Shown here piece after piece: positions 20,588 through 28,504 of a DNA stretch of 64,000 nt. Source of the stretch: Polaromonas sp. (GTDB taxonomy: Bacteria; Pseudomonadota; Gammaproteobacteria; Burkholderiales; Burkholderiaceae_C); the NCBI RefSeq assembly GCF_012927455.1, contig NZ_JABBPE010000015.1:558001-622000 (forward strand). The letters run 5' to 3'. The first letter of the stretch is position 1. Every line of letters begins with the position of its first letter. The notes under the pieces were generated by a model, which was not told the origin of the DNA, did not search any database, and worked only from the letters and a program-made list of their open reading frames with translations. The position numbers were made by a program, and so were the translations under genes.

Positions 20588-20597
20588 AGCAGCGGAC

Positions 20598-20654
20598 TTG
20601 ACAGCATTTCCAGCGGTGATTTAAACTATATAAACCGTTTAATTGAACCGTTTA
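20598..20654 (+). promoter_or_regulatory. Promoter region with tandem 9-bp direct repeat
   Basis: TTGACA at 20598-20603 is a candidate -35. Further on, AACCGTTTA occurs at 20633-20641 and again at 20646-20654, separated by ATTG, a 13-bp period in an AT-rich stretch ending 18 bp before the next ATG. It looks like a binding site for a regulator acting on the histone-like gene; which one is unknown. It does not match the Pho box. Confidence 0.4.
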
Positions 20655-20672
20655 TATTAGAAAGACATCGTC

Positions 20673-21149
20673 ATGGCAACCGCAAACCCAATAGCCGTAA
20701 CAACGACAGCACCGGCCGATACGCCCAAAGCGCCGGCAAAAAAAAGAGCGGCTCAAGCAGCGGCAAAATCACCTGCCGTCAAGGGCGTAACAGGCAAGGC
20801 TCCTGTCAAAAAAGCTGCCGTAAAAAAGGCCCCGGTCAAGAAGGCTGCACCCAGGAAAGCCGCTCTGACGGCTCCTATCTTTAAAACCATGGTCCCGTCC
20901 AAGCCCCAACAGGCCGTCAAGCAGAAGAAACCCAAATTGGTGCGAGACAGTTTTACCATTCCCAAAGCCGAATACGGTGTGCTCGACGCGCTCAAGCAGC
21001 GCGCAGACAAACTGAGCCGCCCCGCAAAAAAGAGCGAACTGCTGCGTGCCGGCATCAAAATTTTAGCCACCCTGTCCGACGCCGCATTGCTGACAGCCTT
21101 GGCGCAGGTTCCGACCATCAAGACCGGCCGCCCGGCCTCGAAAAATTAA
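20673..21149 (+). CDS. Histone H1-like Lys/Ala/Pro-rich protein
   Basis: A 158-residue basic protein. Residues about 15-66 are low-complexity PAKK/VKKA repeats like histone H1 tails (KAPVKKAAVKKAPVKKAAPRK). Residues about 85-155 form a predicted folded domain (RDSFTIPKAEYGVLDALKQR, then KKSELLRAGIKILATLSD) that looks like a ribbon-helix-helix-type DNA-binding segment. It lies between ppx and sixA-ppk1. Basic H1-like proteins (for example AlgP in Pseudomonas) associate with polyphosphate granules, so a granule or nucleoid role is plausible but inferred only from composition and position. Confidence 0.8.
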   Translation: MATANPIAVTTTAPADTPKAPAKKRAAQAAAKSPAVKGVTGKAPVKKAAVKKAPVKKAAPRKAALTAPIFKTMVPSKPQQAVKQKKPKLVRDSFTIPKAEYGVLDALKQRADKLSRPAKKSELLRAGIKILATLSDAALLTALAQVPTIKTGRPASKN

Positions 21150-21155
21150 TTCTGA

Positions 21156-21629
21156 TCACAGCACCTCGGGTGACTGCACCGTCACCACGACGGTTTGGCT
21201 GTGACCATCACGGTCCCGGCTACGTAGCCACCAGAGAGCGCCTTTTTTGACCGGGCAATCATGGGCCTGCAAGCCCAACAACTGCGCAATGGTTTGCCCT
21301 AGCGTGGGTTGATGCCCTATCACCAGAATCGGGGATTTGCTCAAGGGCCACTGCACTAATTCGAGCAATTGCGCCGGCGTTGCACCCGGTGCCAGCTCGG
21401 GACGGATCTTGTATTTACGCCCCAGCACCATCGCGGTCTGCTCGCAGCGTCGCGCCGGGCTCACCACAATGCGCACACCTTCGGGCAATTGCCGGTCCAG
21501 CCAGCCAGACATGCGAAAGGCCTGCTTCTCCCCTCGGGCCGTTAGTGAACGCTCAAGATCACTGGCGCCATGCGCACCCCCTTCCTGCCAGTCTTCTGCC
21601 TCTGCATGGCGCCACAAGATCAGGTCCAT
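21156..21629 (-). CDS. sixA: SixA-type phosphohistidine phosphatase
   Basis: A 157-residue histidine-phosphatase-superfamily protein beginning MDLILWRHAEAEDW, with the catalytic His in RHAEA and the second His in LVIGHQPTLGQ. The 157-residue length fits SixA. SixA acts on phosphohistidine of phosphotransfer proteins; in this family clade the gene is commonly next to ppk, as here (3-bp gap). Phosphorylated PPK or an Npr-type protein are possible targets. Confidence 0.88.
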   Translation of the reverse strand: MDLILWRHAEAEDWQEGGAHGASDLERSLTARGEKQAFRMSGWLDRQLPEGVRIVVSPARRCEQTAMVLGRKYKIRPELAPGATPAQLLELVQWPLSKSPILVIGHQPTLGQTIAQLLGLQAHDCPVKKGALWWLRSRDRDGHSQTVVVTVQSPEVL

Positions 21630-21632
21630 GGT

Positions 21633-23750
21633 TTACTTTCCGGTGTTGTGAAGGGGTGAATAGCGGGCCATCAGCGCAGCTTGCGCGCCTAGGCGCTGCA
21701 TGGGGTCGGCCGGATTGACGAGCGCATAAGTGCCGTCGGGCTGCAAGTCCCAGGCGTCAACGCCGTCATGTAAATAGGCGACCAGGCACTCATCAATGAT
21801 GCGCTGGCGCAGCACAGGATCAGTCACCGGCCAGGCCAGTTCGACCCGGCGCAACATGTTGCGATTCATCCAGTCGGCGCTGGAGAGGTAGAGGTTTTCT
21901 TCCCCGCCGCACCGAAAATAAAACACGCGCGAATGCTCCAGAAAACGCCCAATCACCGAGCGCACCCGGATGTTGTCCGTCACGCCGGCTACCTGGGCCG
22001 GCAGCATACAAGCGCCGCGCACGATCAAATCAATCTTGACTCCGCGTTGCCCCGCCCGGACCAGCGCCAGCATCAGGTCTTCGTCGGTCAGTGCATTCAT
22101 CTTGGCCACAATGCGCGTGTCTTTGCCCTGCAACGCGGCCTCGCCCAGCGCGTCAATTTTTTCGACCAGTTTGCGTTGCAACTGGAACGGCGCCAGCAAA
22201 ATATAGTTCAGCTTGGGCAAGCGACTTTGGCTGGCGAGATGCACAAACACGTTGTCGATGTCAGCCGTCAGCAAAGGATCAGCCGTCAGATAACTCACGT
22301 CGGTATAAAGGCGCGCCGTGTTCCGGTTGTAATTGCCGGTAGACAGGTGGCCGTAGCGCACCAGCTTGCGGCCTTCGCGCCGCGTCACCAGCAGCATTTT
22401 GGCGTGTGTCTTCAAGCCCACCACGCCGTAAACCACTTGCGCACCAATCGACTCCAGCATTTCGGCCCAATTGATGTTGGCCTCCTCATCAAAGCGCGCC
22501 TTCAGCTCCACCACCACGGTAACTTCCTTGCCGCGGCGCACCGCTTCGCGCAGCAGCGCCATCAGTTCCGAATCAGTACCGGTGCGGTAAATGGTTTGCT
22601 TGATCGCCAGCACCTGGGGGTCGTTGACCGCCTCGCGCAAGAAGTCCAGCACTGCGTCAAAGCTCTCAAATGGCTGGTGGGCAGACACGTCACCCTGCTT
22701 TAGCCGCTCAAAAAAAGATTGGCCGGGCTGCAACTGGGTCGGGTAGCAGGCGCTGTAACGCGAAAACAGCAACTTGGGATCATTGACCAGGTCCACCAGC
22801 TGGGTCAGCCGCACCAGATTGACCGGGCCGTGCACCCGGTACAAGGCGAGCGCCGGCAAGTTGAACTGCTGGAGTAAAAACTCGGAGAGGTAGTCCGAGC
22901 AGCCAGCCGACACCTCCAGCCGAACGGCTTGGCCGTAGTGACGTTGCTCCAGACCCTGGCGCAAAGCGGTGCGCAGGTTTTTCACGTCGTCTTCATCCAC
23001 TGCTAGATCGGAGTGACGGGTGACGCGAAACTGCGAGAACTGCCCGACACTGCGCCCCGCAAACAGCTCGGTCAGATGGGCGCGAATGACGCTGGACAGA
23101 GAGACAAACAGCCGCTCCTTGCTGCTGCCCTTGCTTGCGGCCTTGCCGCTGCCCGGCATGCGGATGAAGCGCGGCAGGACGCGCGGTATTTTGACGATGG
23201 CAATTTCGTTCTCTCGTCCAAAGGCGTCGCGCCCGCCGAGCCGGACGATAAAGTTCAGTGACTTGTTGGCCACCTGCGGAAACGGGTGAGAGGGATCCAG
23301 CCCGACCGGAATCAGCAGCGGCTGCACCTCTCGCTCGAAATAGTCCTTGACCCAGCGCCGCTGCGCAGCGTTGCGCTCGCCGTGCGCGACGATGCGAATA
23401 CCCTCGCGCGCAAACGCGGGCAGCAGCTCATCGTTGTAAAGGCTGTACTGGCGTGCCACCATGTCGTGCGCGGCAGAGGCTAGCGTCTCGAAAGATTGGG
23501 CGGTGTAGGAGCCTTTTTGCTCATTGCTCAGAGCCGCTGTCAGATGCGGCGCCGCGCGGACCTCAAAAAATTCGTCAAGATTAGACGACACAATGCATAA
23601 AAATCGCAGCCGCTCCAACAAAGGAACGCTCGGGCGCCGGGCCCAATCAAAAACCCGCTCATTGAAGGCAAGAATGCTGTGATCGCGGTCCAGAAACTGA
23701 ACGGGTGGCGCGGACAAGGCCAGCGCAGCGGGTGGAGTGGGTATCAACAA
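21633..23750 (-). CDS. ppk1: Polyphosphate kinase PPK1
   Basis: A 705-residue PPK1. The N-terminal domain has ILAFNERVFDWA and RLRFLCIVSSNLDEFFEVR. The autophosphorylated His is in GLKTHAKMLLVTRREG, and the second catalytic His in RYGHLSTGNYN. It makes polyphosphate from ATP reversibly. No ATG precedes the conserved N-terminus; the frame starts with TTG at 23750 (or TTG 23747). A strong Pho box lies 45 bp upstream, inside the end of the glycosyltransferase gene. Confidence 0.96.
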   Translation of the reverse strand: MLIPTPPAALALSAPPVQFLDRDHSILAFNERVFDWARRPSVPLLERLRFLCIVSSNLDEFFEVRAAPHLTAALSNEQKGSYTAQSFETLASAAHDMVARQYSLYNDELLPAFAREGIRIVAHGERNAAQRRWVKDYFEREVQPLLIPVGLDPSHPFPQVANKSLNFIVRLGGRDAFGRENEIAIVKIPRVLPRFIRMPGSGKAASKGSSKERLFVSLSSVIRAHLTELFAGRSVGQFSQFRVTRHSDLAVDEDDVKNLRTALRQGLEQRHYGQAVRLEVSAGCSDYLSEFLLQQFNLPALALYRVHGPVNLVRLTQLVDLVNDPKLLFSRYSACYPTQLQPGQSFFERLKQGDVSAHQPFESFDAVLDFLREAVNDPQVLAIKQTIYRTGTDSELMALLREAVRRGKEVTVVVELKARFDEEANINWAEMLESIGAQVVYGVVGLKTHAKMLLVTRREGRKLVRYGHLSTGNYNRNTARLYTDVSYLTADPLLTADIDNVFVHLASQSRLPKLNYILLAPFQLQRKLVEKIDALGEAALQGKDTRIVAKMNALTDEDLMLALVRAGQRGVKIDLIVRGACMLPAQVAGVTDNIRVRSVIGRFLEHSRVFYFRCGGEENLYLSSADWMNRNMLRRVELAWPVTDPVLRQRIIDECLVAYLHDGVDAWDLQPDGTYALVNPADPMQRLGAQAALMARYSPLHNTGK

Positions 23751-23784
23751 AAGAGATTATTGTTATCAAAAGTAAGCCCAGTAT

Positions 23785-24912
23785 TTACTGGTTTGATGAC
23801 AATTGTGTGACAGTATTTTTGACTGATGTTGCACCAGCATGGAGCGGCTGGCAAGCACCTTCAGCTTCACTGCCGGCCCGGGCCGCTACCAGGTAGGTCT
23901 CAAACAGCTGTGCCGACTGCGCCCAGCTGAAGTCCAAGGCTCGCAAACGGGCCTCGCGCCTGGGCACGGCCAGCGCGCCATCACAAGCCTGCCGCAAGTC
24001 AGCATGCATGACGCCACCGTGACAGCTGCCGTCGGGTTTTCCAAGCACCTCCAGCGGGCCGTCGACCGGATAGGCCGCCACCGGTGTGCCGCTTGCCATG
24101 GCTTCCAGCATGACCAGGCCAAAGGTTTCCGACTTGCTCGGAAACACAAAGACATCGGCCGCCGCATAGGCTTTGGCCAGCTCATCCCTGGCCAGCACAC
24201 CCATCCAGTGCACTTGGGGATAGCCCTGCTGCAGCGCTCCTTCCAACGGCCCTACCCCGCAAACGACCTTGCTGCCAGGGAGGTCCAGTCGCAAAAAAGC
24301 CTCAATGTTCTTCTCGTGAGACACCCGCCCGACAAACATCCACAGCGGGCGCGCCAGCGTTCCGGTGGGTGGGGCAAACGGTGGATACAGGCGCGGCTGC
24401 GGCTGATAGGCAAACAGCTGCGTGTCCACGCCATGCGTCCAGCTGCGCAGTTTGCGAAAGCCGCGCTGCTCCAGCATGCGCAGCACACCGTTGGTCGGAA
24501 CCATCACGCCGGCCGACGGCTTGTGAAAGTGGCGAAACAGCGCGTAGCCCCAGGCCAGCGGAATTTTGAGGTATGCGTTGAGGATTTCGGGAAACTTGGT
24601 GTGAAACGCCGTCGTGAAAGCCAGGCGACGTTGCAAGCAATAACGGCGGGCTGCCCAGCCCAGCGGCCCTTCGGTCGCGATGTGGATCGCTTCGGGCTGA
24701 AACGCGTCGAGTTTTGCGCGCAGGGCGCGCTTGGGGCGCACCGCCAGATCGATGCCCGCATAGCCCGGGCAAGGGCGGGTTGTGAACTGGCCGGGCTGAA
24801 TCACTTCCACGCTATGCCCGCCCTGCTCCAGTTCACGCACCAGTTCCACCAGCGTCGTCACCACCCCGTTTACCTGAGGCAGCCAGGCGTCAGTGATAAG
24901 AGCGATTTTCAT
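23785..24912 (-). CDS. GT4 glycosyltransferase, Agt-like (diacylglycerol glycosylation candidate)
   Basis: A 375-residue GT-B glycosyltransferase beginning MKIALITDAWLPQVNGVVTT, with FVGRVSHEKNIEAFL and the donor-binding ETFGLVMLEAMASGTPV. It overlaps the preceding PlcP-like gene by 4 bp. In alphaproteobacteria a glycosyltransferase of this kind (Agt) next to plcP converts diacylglycerol to glycolipids during phosphate starvation; the same order here supports that role. Alternatives are a mannosyltransferase such as MgtA or PimB. The longer frame to 24969 runs into the upstream gene, so ATG 24912 is chosen. Its 3' end carries the ppk1 Pho box. Confidence 0.85.
   Translation of the reverse strand: MKIALITDAWLPQVNGVVTTLVELVRELEQGGHSVEVIQPGQFTTRPCPGYAGIDLAVRPKRALRAKLDAFQPEAIHIATEGPLGWAARRYCLQRRLAFTTAFHTKFPEILNAYLKIPLAWGYALFRHFHKPSAGVMVPTNGVLRMLEQRGFRKLRSWTHGVDTQLFAYQPQPRLYPPFAPPTGTLARPLWMFVGRVSHEKNIEAFLRLDLPGSKVVCGVGPLEGALQQGYPQVHWMGVLARDELAKAYAAADVFVFPSKSETFGLVMLEAMASGTPVAAYPVDGPLEVLGKPDGSCHGGVMHADLRQACDGALAVPRREARLRALDFSWAQSAQLFETYLVAARAGSEAEGACQPLHAGATSVKNTVTQLSSNQ
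23795..23813 (-). promoter_or_regulatory. Pho box for ppk1 within the end of the glycosyltransferase gene
   Basis: The minus strand reads CTGTCACACAATTGTCATC: CTGTCAC, 4 bp, TTGTCAT. It overlaps the last codons of the upstream glycosyltransferase and ends 45 bp before the ppk1 start, so ppk1 can be induced separately from the lipid operon. Confidence 0.83.
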
Positions 24913-25787
24913 GCGGTCACCGCCAGACCGGCATGACTGCGGCCTTGCGTTTCGTGCGCCGGCGCCCAATAAACCAGCGCCAGTGAACCATCAAAATGCT
25001 CGACCAGTGCGCTGCGGCTTTCGACCCAGTCGCCGTCGTTGCAGTAAAGCACGCCGTTGATGTCACGCATTTCGGCGCGGTGGATATGACCGCAGACCAC
25101 GCCCTGGTGGCCGCGGCGGCGCGCTTCATTGGCGACGGCCACTTCAAAGTCCGTCACGTAGTTGAGCGCGCTCTTGACCCGGTGCTTGAGGTAAGCCGAC
25201 AGCGACCAGTAGGGCAAGCCCATGCGGGCGCGCAGCCGGTTCAGGTGGCGGTTGAGTTTGAGCGTGAATTCATAGAGGTTGTCGCCCACGTAGGCGAGCC
25301 ATTTGGCGCACTGCACCACGGCATCAAAGTAGTCGCCGTGGATGACCCACAGCTGGCGGCCATCAAAGGTGGTGTGCACGGCCTCCTCCATTACCTCAAT
25401 ACCGCCGAACTGGTGGCCGATAAATTCACGCGCAAACTCATCGTGGTTGCCGGGGACAAAAATAATGCGGCAACCTTTGCGGGCGCGCCGCAGCAGCTTT
25501 TGCACCACGTCGTTGTGGGCTTGCGGCCAGTACCACTTGCGGCGCAGCTGCCAGCCGTCAACAATGTCGCCCACCAGGTACAGGTTGTCGCTGGGGTGAG
25601 CCTTCAAAAAGTCCAGCAGCGCCGCGGCCTGGCAGCCGGGTGTGCCCAAATGAATGTCGGAAATGAAAATCGTGCGGTAGCGCTGGCGCTGCGATTCATC
25701 ATCGTCCGGGTCTTGATCGCCTGAGCCAAACCCCGGACCGAAGCCCGCAGCCAGTGGTCCCATGGCGTCAAATAGGCTTCGCATCAC
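24909..25787 (-). CDS. plcP: PlcP-type metallophosphoesterase (phospholipase C of lipid remodelling)
   Basis: A 292-residue calcineurin-like phosphoesterase. Metal-binding motifs: FISDIHLGTPGCQA, YLVGDIVDGWQLRRKWYWPQ, FVPGNHDEF, WVIHGDYFD and VVCGHIHRAEM. The segments GDIVDGWxxxxxWYWPQxHNDxVQKLLRxARKG and FGGIxVxExAVHTT are shared with PlcP of rhizobia and marine alphaproteobacteria, a phospholipase C that strips head groups from phospholipids under phosphate limitation. LpxH belongs to the same COG2908 family and is the alternative annotation; neighbours favour PlcP. Overlaps by 4 bp with genes on both sides. ATG at 25787 or 25784. Confidence 0.87.
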   Translation of the reverse strand: MMRSLFDAMGPLAAGFGPGFGSGDQDPDDDESQRQRYRTIFISDIHLGTPGCQAAALLDFLKAHPSDNLYLVGDIVDGWQLRRKWYWPQAHNDVVQKLLRRARKGCRIIFVPGNHDEFAREFIGHQFGGIEVMEEAVHTTFDGRQLWVIHGDYFDAVVQCAKWLAYVGDNLYEFTLKLNRHLNRLRARMGLPYWSLSAYLKHRVKSALNYVTDFEVAVANEARRRGHQGVVCGHIHRAEMRDINGVLYCNDGDWVESRSALVEHFDGSLALVYWAPAHETQGRSHAGLAVTA

Positions 25788-26653
25788 GCCACCGCTGGGT
25801 GGCCGGGCAAGACTTTGCCGGAGAAGTGTTTCAAATAGCGCGTCGGCAAATCGGCGATGCGCATCATCATCGGCAAATCCGCCGAGTTGAAGTCCGGGTC
25901 CCAGGCCGGCGCACCCAGCACCTTGGCGCCCAGGCGCAGATAGCCCTTGATCAGTGCCGGTGGCTCCACCTCCAGCGAATCATCAAGCTGCTCTACCGGC
26001 AAGGCCAGGCGCGGCGTCACGCGGTATTCGATGGCGGCCAGATGCGTCTGCTTGACCTGGCGCCAGATGCTGGCCGCCGCGTGGCCGCAAGAAACGCCTT
26101 GGTGCTGCATCGGAATGCTGGCGCAGCCAATCATGGTGTCAAGCTGGTTGCGCGCCATGAACTCGGCCAGCGCACCCCACAAAGCCAGAATCACGCCGCC
26201 ATGCCGATGATCAGCATGCACACAGCTGCGGCCCAGCTCGACCATGCGCTCGCGCAGGCCGCGCAGCCGCGTCAGGTCGAACTCGGTGTCGCTGTAAGTG
26301 CTGCCCACGCGCTTGGCCTGCGTCGGCGTCAACACCCGGTAGGTGCCTATGACTTGCTGGCTGGCGGCGTCGCGCACCAGCAGGTGTTCGCAGTAGTCAT
26401 CGAACAGGTCCACGTCATGGCCGGGCAGTTTTTTGGACAGTTTGGCCCCCATCTCCAGCGCAAACACCTGGTACCTCAGGCGCTGCGCCTGTCGGACCTC
26501 GTCTTGATGGTGGGCCCAGGTGACCTCGATTTTGCCCACGGCAGGCCTTTGAAAAGCGGCTGCTGGAATGATTGCATGACAGCTTTGATGAAGTGACCCC
26601 CGTGGCATTGCGACTGGCGACAATGCAAAGGTTGGATTGGGCAGTTCTTTCAT
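25784..26653 (-). CDS. olsB: OlsB-like ornithine N-acyltransferase (GNAT/COG3176)
   Basis: A 289-residue acyltransferase of the OlsB/hemolysin-like family. Typical segments: RLRYQVFALEMGAKL, DLFDDYCEHLLVRD, VIGTYRVLTP, ELGRSCVHADHRHGGVILALWGAL, IGCASIPMQ and IKGYLRLGAKV. OlsB attaches a 3-hydroxyacyl chain from acyl-ACP to ornithine, the first step to phosphorus-free ornithine lipids. ATG 26653 is preceded by AAGGAGTT; the longer frame lacks this. It leads into plcP with a 4-bp overlap. No olsA-type second acyltransferase is in the window. Confidence 0.85.
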   Translation of the reverse strand: MKELPNPTFALSPVAMPRGSLHQSCHAIIPAAAFQRPAVGKIEVTWAHHQDEVRQAQRLRYQVFALEMGAKLSKKLPGHDVDLFDDYCEHLLVRDAASQQVIGTYRVLTPTQAKRVGSTYSDTEFDLTRLRGLRERMVELGRSCVHADHRHGGVILALWGALAEFMARNQLDTMIGCASIPMQHQGVSCGHAAASIWRQVKQTHLAAIEYRVTPRLALPVEQLDDSLEVEPPALIKGYLRLGAKVLGAPAWDPDFNSADLPMMMRIADLPTRYLKHFSGKVLPGHPAVA

Positions 26654-26715
26654 GAATAACTCCTTGTTTTTTGGATGTCCGGACACAACACAACCTGCTA
26701 ACCCACAGGCAACTT

Positions 26716-26748
26716 CAACACCAACACCAACACCAACACCAACACCAA
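26716..26748. repeat. Hexanucleotide tandem repeat (CAACAC), five units
   Basis: Five perfect CAACAC units followed by CAAAC lie 63 bp upstream of the olsB start and just past the terminator of the small upstream gene. On the olsB coding strand it reads (GTGTTG)n. Tracts like this can vary in copy number. Confidence 0.85.
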
Positions 26749-26756
26749 ACGCGCTG

Positions 26757-26783
26757 TAAAAAAGCCCCGGCGACGGGGCTTTG
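26757..26783 (-). terminator. Intrinsic terminator between the small Pho-headed ORF and olsB
   Basis: On the minus strand AAAGCCCCG pairs with CGGGGCTTT (9-bp stem, 4-nt loop), followed by a T run. It lies 6 bp after the stop of the 81-residue ORF. Transcripts starting at the upstream Pho box must pass it to reach olsB. Confidence 0.85.
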
Positions 26784-26788
26784 ACTCT

Positions 26789-27034
26789 TCAAGCAGCGGC
26801 GACTTGTTCAGCGCCTTTCTGGCGTCGGCCAGACGCTGCAGCCGACAAACCTTCAAGCCAGGGTTTGGTACCCGCCTTGAAGCGCAAGCCACCTGGGCTG
26901 GCGGCCATGGCGTGCGCCGTGCAACGCAAAATTCGCAGGCGTTGCTGGTCGAAATCGTGAAGCGCCAGGCGTGCGGCGTGGGCGACGTGCGCCAGGCTTT
27001 TTTCAATACCACCGACCGGGTTCAAATTCATCAT
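26789..27034 (-). CDS. Small hypothetical protein under a Pho box
   Basis: An 81-residue protein beginning MMNLNPVGGIEKSLAHVAHA, with no membrane segment and no signal peptide. It has an amphipathic helical N-terminal half and a basic middle (RFKAGTKPW). ATG 27034 (or 27031) is preceded by AAGGAGC. A Pho box lies 68 bp upstream and an intrinsic terminator follows the stop, so it is a well-defined transcription unit induced by phosphate starvation. I do not recognise the family. It leads the olsB-plcP-glycosyltransferase genes. Confidence 0.7.
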   Translation of the reverse strand: MMNLNPVGGIEKSLAHVAHAARLALHDFDQQRLRILRCTAHAMAASPGGLRFKAGTKPWLEGLSAAASGRRQKGAEQVAAA

Positions 27035-27101
27035 CGCGTGCTCCTTGGTGCAAGTCATGCGGTGATTGTGAAAGCCGGGGGTGACGTGGGCGTGTCAGTT
27101 C

Positions 27102-27120
27102 AATGGCAGTTGTGTGACAG
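27102..27120 (-). promoter_or_regulatory. Pho box of the small-ORF/lipid-remodelling operon
   Basis: The minus strand reads CTGTCACACAACTGCCATT: CTGTCAC, 4 bp, CTGCCAT. One mismatch in the second heptamer. It lies 68 bp before ATG 27034. Confidence 0.78.
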
Positions 27121-27145
27121 CGCCGGCGCGGCACAACAACTCATT

Positions 27146-27196
27146 TGCTATCAAATCAGGAGCTGCTTGCGCCCGTCAGTCATGGGCTACAGGCCT
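27146..27196 (-). repeat. 50-bp interspersed repeat, copy D
   Basis: The reverse complement begins AGGCCTGTAGCCCATGACTG and ends CAGCTCCTGATTTGATAGCA. It sits between the Pho box of the lipid operon and the end of arsH. Confidence 0.82.
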
Positions 27197-27284
27197 AAAA
27201 TGCATGCAGGCCTGAGCACGCAAGGCGCGCCAACCATACGACCGGCAACACGCCGCTGAGTGTCTAAAAAGTGCTGATGTGCGC

Positions 27285-28037
27285 CTACAAAGCGCGCTGG
27301 TTCACCCGCTTGGACAGCGCCTCGGCGCTTTCCTTGCGCTCGCTGTAGCGGTCCACCAGCCAGGGCGACAGGTCGCGCGTCAGCAAGGTGAACTTGACGA
27401 GCTCTTCCATCACGTCCACCACCCGGTCGTAATACGCCGACGGGTTCATGCGGCCGGCTTCGTCAAATTCAAGGAAGGCCTTGGCCACCGATGACTGGTT
27501 AGGAATGGTCAGCATGCGCATCCAGCGGCCCAGCACGCGCAGCTGGTTGACGGCATTGAAGGACTGCGAGCCGCCCGACACCTGCATCACCGCCAGCGCC
27601 TTGCCCTGCGTGGGCCGCACAGCCCCGTCGGCCAGCGGAATCCAGTCGATCTGCGCCTTCATGAGGCCGGTCATGGCGCCGTGGCGTTCGGGCGAGGTCC
27701 AGACCATGGCTTCGGCCCAGTGCGCCAGTTGTCGCAGTTCCTGCACTTTGGGATGGGTGTCGGGCGCGTCGTCGGGCAATGGCAGGCCGCGCGGGTCAAA
27801 AGTGCGGGTTTCGGCGCCCATGGCCTGCAGCAGGCGGGCCGCCTCCTCGCTCAGCAGTCGGCTGTAAGAGCGTTCGCGCAAAGAGCCGTAAAGCAGCAGA
27901 ACGCGCGGCGCGTGGCTGCTGGGTGGTGCCATTTGCGGCCGCGCCGTGGCAGGCACTTCAAACGAGGCTGCGTCAATATTCGGCAGATCGGATGAAATGG
28001 GATTAACCAGATTAAAAGGATTAGTGTCCAGCAACAC
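27285..28037 (-). CDS. arsH: ArsH NADPH-dependent FMN reductase / organoarsenical oxidase
   Basis: A 250-residue flavodoxin-like protein with the FMN-binding loop [18 protein letters not shown] and the ArsH segment [21 protein letters not shown]. ArsH oxidises trivalent organoarsenicals to the less toxic pentavalent form. It overlaps the end of arsC by 17 bp and both are transcribed leftward from the arsR-arsC gap. Confidence 0.95.
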   Translation of the reverse strand: MLLDTNPFNLVNPISSDLPNIDAASFEVPATARPQMAPPSSHAPRVLLLYGSLRERSYSRLLSEEAARLLQAMGAETRTFDPRGLPLPDDAPDTHPKVQELRQLAHWAEAMVWTSPERHGAMTGLMKAQIDWIPLADGAVRPTQGKALAVMQVSGGSQSFNAVNQLRVLGRWMRMLTIPNQSSVAKAFLEFDEAGRMNPSAYYDRVVDVMEELVKFTLLTRDLSPWLVDRYSERKESAEALSKRVNQRAL

Positions 28038-28452
28038 GCTCTCCCCGCTCGTTGATGACCGCCTCGCCGTCTTCCTTGCTGAAAGCGCCGCGCTGCGGCA
28101 GTGGCAGGATGTCCAACACCGCTTCCGACGGGCGGCACAAACGCGTTCCCAGCGGCGTCACCACAATGGGCCGGTTGATCAATACCGGATGGGTCAGCAT
28201 GGCATCTAGCAGCGCGTCGTCGCCTAGCGCCGGGTTGTCCAGATTCAGCTCGTCATAGGCTTTTTCCTTGCGCCGCATCACGTCCCGGATGCGCACGGCC
28301 ATTTGCGCAATCAACTCCAGCAGCTGGTCGCGTGTGGGCGGCGTTTTCAGGTACTCGATCACCTCGGGCTCAGCGCCCGTATTGCGGATCAGCGCCAGCG
28401 TGTTGCGCGAGGTGCCGCATGCCGGGTTGTGAAAGATTGTGATGCTGGACAT
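28021..28452 (-). CDS. arsC: Glutaredoxin-coupled arsenate reductase ArsC
   Basis: A 143-residue ArsC of the plasmid R773 type. The catalytic Cys12 is in [12 protein letters not shown]; the arginines that bind arsenate are in [10 protein letters not shown] and LCRPSEAVL. It reduces arsenate to arsenite with glutathione and glutaredoxin. The start is preceded by AAAGGAGC. Divergent from arsR. Confidence 0.96.
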   Translation of the reverse strand: MSSITIFHNPACGTSRNTLALIRNTGAEPEVIEYLKTPPTRDQLLELIAQMAVRIRDVMRRKEKAYDELNLDNPALGDDALLDAMLTHPVLINRPIVVTPLGTRLCRPSEAVLDILPLPQRGAFSKEDGEAVINERGERVAGH

Positions 28453-28504
28453 GGTTTGAAGCTCCTTTGAAAGCGCTTCCCGCGGACAAAAAAATTGGGA
28501 AAAC

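Noticed and set aside
24909..25787. Plain LpxH (UDP-2,3-diacylglucosamine hydrolase) in lipid A synthesis
   Set aside because: The family is the same, but no lipid A genes are near; PlcP-specific segments and the olsB/glycosyltransferase neighbours fit lipid remodelling better. Not fully excluded.
26716..26748. CRISPR-like array
   Set aside because: The units are 6 bp with no spacers; this is a simple tandem repeat.
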